Source of the DNA: an uncultured Caryophanales bacterium
GTDB lineage: Bacteria; Bacillota_I; Bacilli_A; RFN20; CAG-288
Direction: 5' to 3'
Assembly (NCBI GenBank): GCA_937896065.1
Contig: CALBLI010000052.1
Location: 1-9,077, forward strand
DNA: 9,077 nucleotides
Shown: positions 1 to 6,630 of the stretch, piece by piece
How positions within the stretch are numbered: the stretch's first letter is position 1
How the letters are laid out: each line of letters begins with the position of its first letter
The notes under the pieces: model-generated
What the model was told of the DNA's origin: nothing
The model's input: only the letters and a program-made list of their open reading frames with translations
Database searches by the model: none
Position numbers and translations under genes: made by a program

Positions 1-37
1 ATTTAACTGAAAAATATAAAAAATTTTTATTTTTTTT

Positions 38-68
38 ATAAAAATATAATCAATACTGACATTTTTAT
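38..68. repeat. AT-rich inverted repeat downstream of the 104-aa gene
   Basis: ATAAAAAT (38-45) and ATTTTTAT (61-68) are complementary with a 15-base loop. On the minus strand the stem is followed by A residues rather than a T tract, so it is a poor terminator. The remainder of 1-85 is AT-rich low-complexity sequence with scattered A-T runs, and I see no gene in it. Confidence 0.35.
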
Positions 69-85
69 ATATTTATAAAAAATTT

Positions 86-400
86 TTAAATATTATTATT
101 TGAAGAATATCCGTAAAATGGAAAATAAGTAGTATAGTATTTTAATTTTTCAATTGATTTTAAATAATCTTCATAAATATTATTAATAACAAGCAATTTT
201 TCTTCATCACGAATTTTAGCATACAATACGATAATAAATCCATTTTTAAAATAGTTGAATCTTTTCAAGTCAAAAATAAAACCATGAACATCATAAAAAG
301 ATAAATCATTGATCACATGATAATCACTTGAAATATCATCAAGTGATTTAGCTTTTTTGATCTTGTTTCTAATCAAATTCCTAACATCTAATAAAGACAT
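86..400 (-). CDS. Hypothetical protein, 104 aa
   Basis: I do not recognise this family. The gene is well supported by expression signals: AGGAGG (409-414) lies eight bases before the ATG, and a near-consensus promoter sits at 432-460. The protein has no signal peptide and no clear membrane helix. Residues 1-20 look like a basic helix (NLIRNKIKKAKS), followed by a Phe/Tyr-rich part with likely strands (VHGFIFDL, NGFIIVLYAKI, KLLVINNI), a charged helix (YEDYLKSIEKL) and an aromatic tail, YYTTYFPFYGY (88-98), ending in Ser/Asn. This suggests a small soluble alpha/beta protein. It follows recJ, where B. subtilis has apt, but resembles neither Apt nor RelA. An ATG at 404-402 is in another frame and was not used. 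The stop is TAA, and AT-rich DNA follows. Confidence 0.75.
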   Translation of the reverse strand: MSLLDVRNLIRNKIKKAKSLDDISSDYHVINDLSFYDVHGFIFDLKRFNYFKNGFIIVLYAKIRDEEKLLVINNIYEDYLKSIEKLKYYTTYFPFYGYSSNNNI

Positions 401-431
401 ACATAATTCCTCCTGCTTTAGTAGTATTAAG

Positions 432-460
432 AATATAACAAATTATTTAAAATATGGCAA
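432..460 (-). promoter_or_regulatory. Good sigma-A-type promoter for the gene at 86-400
   Basis: On the minus strand TTGCCA (455-460) and TATATT (432-437) are exactly 17 bp apart, each matching five of six consensus bases. The start site would be near 425, giving a leader of about 25 nt that contains AGGAGG. The promoter begins six bases past the recJ stop codon, so the small gene can be transcribed independently of secDF-recJ. Confidence 0.7.
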
Positions 461-465
461 TAAAT

Positions 466-2031
466 TTATTCAATTTTTGAATATGAATTACTTATCAGTG
501 AGAATGTTTTTTTATTATAATAGCTTTCTAACTTTAATTCACCGATAAATTCATAGATAGTCTCATCATCTTTGTTTTCTTTAAAATCACCAAAGAAAGT
601 TATTTTACCTTCTAAATTATCATTATTAATTACACTGACTTTATCAGAAATTCTTCTTAAATTATGCAAGTCAGTTGTTACTTTAAATAATGGCTTTTCA
701 AATCCAAATGAGAATGGTTCAAATCTTTTATATATCAAATAATTGGCATAGGTCAATTCTTCAATTGATATTTCAATATAATTTTTAATTACTTCATTTT
801 TTGAAGTTGAAACAAACATCGTAAAATCAGTAGCAAATTTTAATAAATCTTTCTTATATATCTTTAATCCCATCGCATTTTGATGTCCACCTGATGAAAT
901 GAAATATTTCTTAGGATTATCAATTAACGGAAGAAGAGAATAATTATTTGGTACTCTAATTGAACCGACTAAAACTTCATTATCAGTCTCAAGTGGTGAA
1001 AAAATAACAATTGGTTTATTTTCTTTGTTCATATAAAGATTAGCAAATAGTCCAGATAAACCAGTCAAGGCATCAAGAAGATATACTGAACAATATTCAT
1101 TTACAAGTGAGTTTAAAACATTAGATTTTTTTATAGCTTCTTTTTTCTCATTTTGTGCATTATTGATATCTAAAATATATTTTTTTGTCTTCAAAGTAAC
1201 TTTATCATCTAGTAAAAAGCGGCAAACATTATTAGTTGATAAAGAGTCAGTTCTGACTCTACCAGGTGCATTAATTTGTGCTATTATTGCAGTTGATAAA
1301 TCATCAAAAGTGAGTGTCTTTGCTTTTATCATGCTTGATGCTAGTTCAAACAGGTTACCAGCTTTATAATTATTGATATTAAATAGAGCATTTCTTAAAA
1401 CTATTAAATTATTATGAACAAGCGGCATCACATCAGATAAAACTGCAAGACCAGCAAGTACTACATCATATTCATCAAATTTTTTTCTAAAATATGAAGA
1501 AACAAAAAAACATAATGATGCAGCTGAACAATTGTAAGCGATGAATTTATCTATTTGTTGATGAAAAATATATGGTGTTTGTGGTAAGTTGTCAGTGATT
1601 GTATGGTGATCAATTATAACAACATCCATATTTAAACTATTTGCATATTTTATTTCATCAATTTTGGAGATACCATTATCGACACAAATAATGAGTTGAT
1701 AATCTTTATTTTTAAATTCATCAATTCTATTTTTATTTAAACCATAGCCTTCATGATATCTAGAAGGAATAAAAAAACCACAATCTATAGAAAGAGAAGA
1801 GAACATTCTTTTTAAAATGGCAGTTGAAGAGATGCCATCAAAATCATAATCACCATAAATGATGATTTTCTCTTTCTTTAAGATTGCAGTTTCAAGACGA
1901 TTTATTACCTTTTTAAATCCATCATAATTATATGGTAGTTGTAGATTATCTAAAGAAGAGATATTCTCTCTTCTTTTTAGATCATCAATTGACATATGAT
2001 AATAATCTAATAGATTTAAAAGAAAGTTCAT
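466..2031 (-). CDS. recJ: Single-strand-specific 5'-3' exonuclease RecJ
   Basis: 521 residues of the DHH/DHHA1 phosphoesterase family. Metal-binding motifs are intact: DYDFDG (61-66), DNG (118-120), DHH (141-143), the Asp of SDVMPL (199-204), then NAPGR (254-258) and the DHHA1 GGH (381-383, followed by AMGL). The C-terminal EPFSFGFEKPLF (438-449) leads into the OB-type DNA-binding domain. RecJ degrades single-stranded DNA in recombination and mismatch or base-excision repair. It is shorter than E. coli RecJ (577) and much shorter than B. subtilis RecJ (about 786), lacking the extra C-terminal region of the latter, with a short N-terminus. The ATG lies two bases after the secDF stop with no Shine-Dalgarno, so reinitiation after secDF is likely. 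The neighbour order secDF-recJ is conserved in Firmicutes. Confidence 0.95.
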   Translation of the reverse strand: MNFLLNLLDYYHMSIDDLKRRENISSLDNLQLPYNYDGFKKVINRLETAILKKEKIIIYGDYDFDGISSTAILKRMFSSLSIDCGFFIPSRYHEGYGLNKNRIDEFKNKDYQLIICVDNGISKIDEIKYANSLNMDVVIIDHHTITDNLPQTPYIFHQQIDKFIAYNCSAASLCFFVSSYFRKKFDEYDVVLAGLAVLSDVMPLVHNNLIVLRNALFNINNYKAGNLFELASSMIKAKTLTFDDLSTAIIAQINAPGRVRTDSLSTNNVCRFLLDDKVTLKTKKYILDINNAQNEKKEAIKKSNVLNSLVNEYCSVYLLDALTGLSGLFANLYMNKENKPIVIFSPLETDNEVLVGSIRVPNNYSLLPLIDNPKKYFISSGGHQNAMGLKIYKKDLLKFATDFTMFVSTSKNEVIKNYIEISIEELTYANYLIYKRFEPFSFGFEKPLFKVTTDLHNLRRISDKVSVINNDNLEGKITFFGDFKENKDDETIYEFIGELKLESYYNKKTFSLISNSYSKIE

Positions 2032-2033
2032 AA

Positions 2034-4871
2034 TTAGAATTTAAAATCATTCATGCCGACAATGATGGTTTCATGTGGTCCATCTTCATCAACATATTTA
2101 ACATCCTTATTTTTATCAGGAGCATTTTCTTTGATTTGTTGACGTTTAGCTTTATAACTTTCATATTTCTTTTTAAAGTAAGCAAAACTGATATGTGTTG
2201 TAAGAATATAGAAGAATGGAAGCAAATAGTAACAAGCTAGAGCAATAAGTGGAATGGTAGCAATAATAAACAAAGACATACCAGATATTAAAGTTGAATT
2301 AATAAATACAGTAGAAATTATTAATATAATAGATGAGCAAATAATAGCAATTGAACTAGGTAAAGCTTCTTTAAAGACATGATTGATAATCAAAGCTTTT
2401 TCCTCATTAGTAGCTACACCTTTTAAGCCACGTTCTTTAAGCACCTCTTTATTTTTAGCAAGAAGTAAAACAGAAATAACATTAGCAACCATGACAGCAG
2501 CAATCAAAGCAAAACCAGTGTAAGCATTATATGGAAGTCTAGTTATAGCTAAAAGAGCCGTGATAAAGCAAGCGACAATACTTGAATATGTGACCTGCGA
2601 CAAGAAGATATTTATTCCATATCTGCAAAGAGTATAAATACTTGCAAATAATGAGAATAAGAAGACAAGTAACATCAAATTATTCGTATTGTAAGTGATG
2701 ACAATAGGAGTTTCAACAAAACAATTTACTGCAAAATCAACGGTTGTAAAATAAGAGGAAAGACCAGGTTTAATTTCAACATCGTTTGAAGTGATAGCCT
2801 CTTGTTTCATACTTTGAGCGATAGCTCCAGGAATAGTATTTCCACCATCTAGAACAATATTTGATATATCACGGTCAACTGTTAATGAGAAATATTTTAC
2901 ATAATATACATTGTTTTCTTCATCAGATTTTTCAAGAAGAGAAGTATGACAATCATCGCTATTATAATAGAAGACAGGATAGTTTTTATCTTTATATTCA
3001 TCCTTAACTTCTTCACCATATTCTAGAGCAAAGAAATTACCATATACAGAATTCAAACCAATATCTTTGATATATTGAAGATAATTTTTATCAGTTTCTA
3101 AATCTTCATATTTATTTCCATCCATTCGATAGGTGATATTTAAAACATATGAATTTTTATAATCATCTGAATTATTAAACATTCTCTCACCATTGCTACT
3201 TGCATAAAATGTTGGTAGTGCAACTGCAAGAAGCAAGACAGGAAGGCAGCTTGAAACAAGCATGGTTACAAAAGATTTGCTTTTGACTTTACATGTAGCA
3301 AAATCAACATCTTTTTTAGCCTTCTTATTTTCTTTATTTTTAATATGGAATAATTTTTTATAATCAAATCCAAAGAAAGGAATCTTAGAATAAGATACAC
3401 CTTTAGCTAAGAAATACATCAAACCATAATTTAAGAAAACAGTGATAAGGAAGGCAATTAAACTTCCAACCATTGACATACCTAAGAATGTTTTATACAT
3501 ACCTTTGGAAACAAGGAAGGAGAAAAGTGATCCTAAAAATGAAATGACAGTAATATCTAATGATAGTAAAACTGATTTTCTAAATCCTTCTTTATTAGCT
3601 TTTTCAACTCTTCTTCCTTTTTTAAGCTCAATATTTACACGTGATAAATAATTAACAGACATGAAAACAGATAACGCACAAACAAAGACTAGACCAACAA
3701 TTCCAGCAACTGAGAATTCAAATCCAAGCAAATTAAATAAAGTTAATGAGAAGAAAGCAGTTGCAAATAATGATATAGCTGCTGAAAAACCAGCAATTCC
3801 ATATAAAGCTATAAGAATTATTGAAATGATAGCTAAACAAATAGCAAAAGAAATGATTGCAACATTGCTAGCATTCTTACCAAATGGAATAGCAACGGAA
3901 TTTTGATATAGATATTGAATGTCAAAACCATAATCGCTAGCATTTAACATCGTGACAAATGCTCTAGCTGTTGAAATATTAAATGCATTCCCATCTTTAT
4001 CAGAAGAAATTTTCCATTTCATAGTATCAGCATCATAGTCACTTGTATATAATGGAACTAAAACTTTGTTAGCAACGGAATCAACCTTAAATTTACTATT
4101 TTTACCATATGCTAAATCAAAGGTATCATCAACAGTTTTATTCATCCATAAATAGACTGTTCCTTGAGCTTTCTCATCTTCTTCAGATGAATCATCACCA
4201 CTTTCTGAATCATCACCATCAGCTTTTTTAACATTTGGTCTTAGTGTACTTGCAGAATCACTACTTTCATTACTATCAGTTGTAGTATCCATTTTATGAT
4301 TCTCATAAGCTTTTTTAGCTTCATCAACCAAGGTCTCATAGTCATCTTTATTTCCAATATTAATAGCTGGATATGGAGTTGTTCCATCATAAATCAAATC
4401 AGCAACTTTTGATCCAAAAAGTTCATTTCTATCCATTGTAAAATAATAATCATCACCAGTTACAACAATTGATAAAGAACCAGTCATTGAAAGAATACTT
4501 TTAACATTATTTAATTCATTAGTAGATAAAGGAGAAAAGTTGACTTTTAATTGATAGCCTTTATTATCAGAAGTTCCTTTAACAACACTGACTTCAGCAT
4601 TTCTAACACCAGCTTGATCGAGTCTTTCCATGACTTTGCTTTCAATGTCAATTTCACTCAAATCAGAAAAGGGTTCTCTAGCAGTATTAGGATAATAAGT
4701 AGAATCATACTTGGTATTATCTCTTTTAGTAATAGAGTAAACAAGCTCAGTACCTTTTGAAAACTCCATTGTATTGGTCTTAGATCCAACAACATACTGA
4801 GTATTAAATCCTATTGTCAAAATGACAGTTAAAACCATCATTATATATCCTAATAATCTTCTAAAACGCAT
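2034..4871 (-). CDS. secDF: Fused SecD-SecF protein export subunit, divergent
   Basis: 945 residues with the 12-helix SecDF layout: TM1 about 7-27, a large external domain (28-335), TM2-6 (337-487), a cytosolic linker, TM7 (533-552), a second external domain (553-730), TM8-12 (732-890) and a charged cytosolic tail. SecDF assists late stages of Sec translocation using the proton gradient. The SecD half aligns without gaps to GIAGIVLTLAVAVDAN at residues 390-405, but the key Asp is Phe403. In the SecF half the Asp of GYSINDT corresponds to Asn797, and the conserved Arg region reads FKEALPSS (833-840). The GLDLKGG-like motifs are degenerate (MEFSKG 35-40; DYKNS 570-574), while the SLD of TM5 is kept. 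The first external domain carries an acidic Ser/Asp-rich insert (about 196-236). Both Trp residues of the window are here. recJ begins two bases after the stop. Confidence 0.88.
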   Translation of the reverse strand: MRFRRLLGYIMMVLTVILTIGFNTQYVVGSKTNTMEFSKGTELVYSITKRDNTKYDSTYYPNTAREPFSDLSEIDIESKVMERLDQAGVRNAEVSVVKGTSDNKGYQLKVNFSPLSTNELNNVKSILSMTGSLSIVVTGDDYYFTMDRNELFGSKVADLIYDGTTPYPAINIGNKDDYETLVDEAKKAYENHKMDTTTDSNESSDSASTLRPNVKKADGDDSESGDDSSEEDEKAQGTVYLWMNKTVDDTFDLAYGKNSKFKVDSVANKVLVPLYTSDYDADTMKWKISSDKDGNAFNISTARAFVTMLNASDYGFDIQYLYQNSVAIPFGKNASNVAIISFAICLAIISIILIALYGIAGFSAAISLFATAFFSLTLFNLLGFEFSVAGIVGLVFVCALSVFMSVNYLSRVNIELKKGRRVEKANKEGFRKSVLLSLDITVISFLGSLFSFLVSKGMYKTFLGMSMVGSLIAFLITVFLNYGLMYFLAKGVSYSKIPFFGFDYKKLFHIKNKENKKAKKDVDFATCKVKSKSFVTMLVSSCLPVLLLAVALPTFYASSNGERMFNNSDDYKNSYVLNITYRMDGNKYEDLETDKNYLQYIKDIGLNSVYGNFFALEYGEEVKDEYKDKNYPVFYYNSDDCHTSLLEKSDEENNVYYVKYFSLTVDRDISNIVLDGGNTIPGAIAQSMKQEAITSNDVEIKPGLSSYFTTVDFAVNCFVETPIVITYNTNNLMLLVFLFSLFASIYTLCRYGINIFLSQVTYSSIVACFITALLAITRLPYNAYTGFALIAAVMVANVISVLLLAKNKEVLKERGLKGVATNEEKALIINHVFKEALPSSIAIICSSIILIISTVFINSTLISGMSLFIIATIPLIALACYYLLPFFYILTTHISFAYFKKKYESYKAKRQQIKENAPDKNKDVKYVDEDGPHETIIVGMNDFKF

Positions 4872-4878
4872 TATTTTT

Positions 4879-4892
4879 CCTCCTTAAAAAGG
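4879..4892 (-). promoter_or_regulatory. secDF Shine-Dalgarno with a small overlapping hairpin
   Basis: AAGGAGG (4879-4885) lies seven bases before the secDF ATG and fixes that start. The bases just upstream form CCTT-TTT-AAGG (4882-4892), a four-pair hairpin that would cover the first half of the Shine-Dalgarno. The site is seen directly; any effect on translation is inference. Confidence 0.75.
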
Positions 4893-4895
4893 CAC

Positions 4896-4923
4896 ACAAT
4901 AAACACATCTAATACTTTAACAA
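4896..4923 (-). promoter_or_regulatory. Weak candidate promoter of secDF-recJ
   Basis: TTGTTA (4918-4923) and TATTGT (4896-4901) on the minus strand are 16 bp apart, each matching four of six consensus bases. Their position between the ruvB terminator and the secDF ribosome-binding site is where a promoter is needed, but the match alone would not be convincing. Confidence 0.28.
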
Positions 4924-4998
4924 AAAAAGCCGATAAATTCAAGAAATTTTAACTATTAATTAACAGCAATAATAGTTATTTTTCTTTTATCTATCAGC
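4921..4998 (-). terminator. Imperfect, branched terminator after ruvB
   Basis: On the minus strand GCTGATA (4992-4998) pairs, with one G-U, to TATCGGC (4929-4935), which is followed at once by seven T residues (4922-4928). Nested inside is a second stem, AACTATTA / TAATAGTT (4970-4977 with 4951-4958), possibly helped by GAAA/TTTC flanks. The closing stem plus T tract makes termination plausible, but the loop is long and the stem AT-rich, so efficiency is uncertain. Confidence 0.55.
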
Positions 4999-5001
4999 AA
5001 T

Positions 5002-6009
5002 TTATTTATTATATGGAATATGAAGGTGTTCATAAGCTAGTTTGGTTGGGACTCTTCCTTTAGGAGTTCTATTTATCAATCCTAATTGAACTAAATATGG
5101 TTCATAAACATCAGAAATATTATCAATTGATTCACTGATTGCCGAAGAGATAGCATTTAAGCCAACAGGCTTTCCATCATATCTAACAATGAGGCATTCT
5201 AAAACTTTACGATCGGTCTCATCTAGACCAAGTTCATCAATGTTTAAAGCCTCCATGGCCATATTGACACTTTCAATGTCAATGCAATCTTTATTTTCAA
5301 ACATAGCATAATCTCTTACACGTCTAAATAAACGATTGGCAATTCTTGGAGTTCCACGTCCTCTTAAAGCAATCTGATATGATGCTTCTAATGTGATTGG
5401 AAAATGAAGAGCAATTGAAGTTCTTGAAATGATATCAAGCAGCTCTTCATTTGAATAATAAGAGAGCTTAAAGATGATTCCAAATCGATCACGCAAAGGA
5501 GCAGATAATAAACCAGCATTAGTTGTAGCACCAATTAAAGTAAATGGTGGAATCTTTAAATTGATAGTTCTAGCATCAGCACCTTTTCCAACAATAATTG
5601 ATAATGAAAAATCTTCCATTGCTTGATAAAGCACCTCTTGAACATATATAGGCATGCGGTGAATTTCATCAATAAAAAGGATATCACCTGGATTTAGAGA
5701 AGATAAAATAGCTGCCAAGTCACCAGTTCTAGTAAGTGATGAGCCATTTGACTGCTTGATTGCAGAATGCATTTCATTTGCAATAACATTTGAAATGGTA
5801 GTCTTTCCAAGACCAGGTGGACCATAAAATAAAACATGATCGAGTGATTCTTCTCTTTTTTGGGCACCAGAAATAAAAATAGCTAATTCTTTTTTCATCT
5901 TTTCTTGACCAATATAGTCTTTCAAATACATTGGTCTTAAAGAGATATCAATAGCATCCTTTTTATCGCTTAATTCATGCAAAATATATCCTTCTTCAAA
6001 TTTATCCAT
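5002..6009 (-). CDS. ruvB: Holliday-junction branch migration ATPase RuvB
   Basis: 335 residues, the normal size. The N-terminal segment LRPMYLKDYIGQEKMKKEL precedes the AAA+ core: Walker A GPPGLGKT (63-70), Walker B FIDEIH (112-117), sensor 1 ATTN (161-164), arginine finger Arg173 in PLRDRF and sensor 2 GTPRIANR (219-226). The C-terminal winged helix ends with GRVPTKLAYEHL. RuvB hexamers pump DNA through the RuvA-bound junction during recombination and fork repair. It starts three bases after the ruvA stop and has no good Shine-Dalgarno, so it relies on coupling. The genes found after it in B. subtilis (queA, tgt, yajC) are absent; a terminator and secDF follow instead. Confidence 0.98.
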   Translation of the reverse strand: MDKFEEGYILHELSDKKDAIDISLRPMYLKDYIGQEKMKKELAIFISGAQKREESLDHVLFYGPPGLGKTTISNVIANEMHSAIKQSNGSSLTRTGDLAAILSSLNPGDILFIDEIHRMPIYVQEVLYQAMEDFSLSIIVGKGADARTINLKIPPFTLIGATTNAGLLSAPLRDRFGIIFKLSYYSNEELLDIISRTSIALHFPITLEASYQIALRGRGTPRIANRLFRRVRDYAMFENKDCIDIESVNMAMEALNIDELGLDETDRKVLECLIVRYDGKPVGLNAISSAISESIDNISDVYEPYLVQLGLINRTPKGRVPTKLAYEHLHIPYNK

Positions 6010-6012
6010 ACT

Positions 6013-6570
6013 TTAATTATTTTGATTTTTTAAAACAATAGTTATATATTCTTCAACCGATAAATTAGCATCAGTAATCTTATTTAATGCAGCTTTGACT
6101 TCTTTATCTTTAAATCCTAAACTTATCAATCCATCATAAGCAAGTTTCATATTTTTGTTAGTGAAAATATCATTTGAAACAATCAATTTATTTTTCAAAT
6201 CAAGAATTATCTGATTAGCACTTTTTTTACCAACACCAGGAAGTGATGCTAAATAACTTTCATCATTTTCTTTGATGGCTTGTTTTAAACGGTCAACTGA
6301 TGAATTTTTAAGCATATTCATTGCAGTTTTAGGACCAATACCTTTAACTGAAGTGATTTTTAAGAAAAATTCTTTCTCATCCATTGTCTTAAAACCAAAA
6401 AAGTAACTCTCAGTCTCATAAGAATAATAACTGACATAAACATATTGTTGTTCACCAATTGGATAATATTCAGGATGAGAAACTAAAATATCATAGCCAA
6501 CGCCATTGCATTCAATGACAATTGAGTTTTTAAAATGGAGGGTTACAATACCATGAAAATAATAATACAT
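6013..6570 (-). CDS. ruvA: Holliday-junction branch migration protein RuvA
   Basis: Starting at the ATG at 6570 gives 185 residues beginning MYYYFHGIV, the usual RuvA opening. An in-frame TTG six bases upstream would add only two residues and has no better ribosome site. Residues 1-62 form the OB-fold domain I. Two helix-hairpin-helix motifs follow, SVKGIGPKTAMNML (74-87) and SLPGVGKKSANQII (109-122). A short linker leads to domain III (about 140-185), which contacts RuvB. The acidic-pin region reads YETES where the family usually has an Asp after the Glu, so one acid is displaced. RuvA tetramers clamp the four-way junction and load RuvB. The stop is three bases before ruvB, so the two are translationally coupled. 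Confidence 0.95.
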   Translation of the reverse strand: MYYYFHGIVTLHFKNSIVIECNGVGYDILVSHPEYYPIGEQQYVYVSYYSYETESYFFGFKTMDEKEFFLKITSVKGIGPKTAMNMLKNSSVDRLKQAIKENDESYLASLPGVGKKSANQIILDLKNKLIVSNDIFTNKNMKLAYDGLISLGFKDKEVKAALNKITDANLSVEEYITIVLKNQNN

Positions 6571-6578
6571 ATACAATA

Positions 6579-6609
6579 ATTATATAGTTAATTTGAATAT
6601 TTTTTACAA
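6579..6609 (-). promoter_or_regulatory. Possible promoter for a leaderless ruvAB mRNA
   Basis: The minus strand has TATAAT at 6579-6584 and TTGTAA at 6604-6609, 19 bp apart; using TATATA (6581-6586) the spacing is 17. The start site predicted 6-8 bases after TATAAT falls within about one to three bases of the ruvA ATG at 6570. Neither the ATG nor the upstream TTG has a Shine-Dalgarno, which agrees with a leaderless message. Such hexamers arise easily by chance in AT-rich DNA. Confidence 0.4.
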
Positions 6610-6630
6610 ATTATTCATAATATTCAAATT
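6590..6630. repeat. 12-bp perfect inverted repeat bracketing the obg stop codon
   Basis: AATTTGAATATT (6590-6601) and AATATTCAAATT (6619-6630) are perfect complements separated by 17 bases that include the obg TAA (6611-6613). On the minus strand no T tract follows, so this is not a normal terminator. It could be an operator for a dimeric regulator, an mRNA-stability hairpin, or chance in AT-rich DNA. The candidate ruvA -35 lies in its loop. Confidence 0.5.

Noticed and set aside
38..68. Terminator at the end of the 104-aa gene
   Set aside because: The inverted repeat is AT-only in the stem and followed by A residues on the transcribed strand, so it was listed only as a repeat.
357..548. 63-aa open frame on the plus strand over the end of recJ and the start of the small gene
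   Set aside because: It overlaps two minus-strand genes and the promoter between them, and its protein looks like antisense translation.
1163..4760. Several plus-strand open frames of 68-81 codons inside recJ and secDF
   Set aside because: They are antisense shadows of long conserved genes and show no family signature.
6571..6576. TTG start for ruvA two codons upstream
   Set aside because: It has no Shine-Dalgarno, and the ATG at 6570 gives the usual RuvA N-terminus MYYYFHG.
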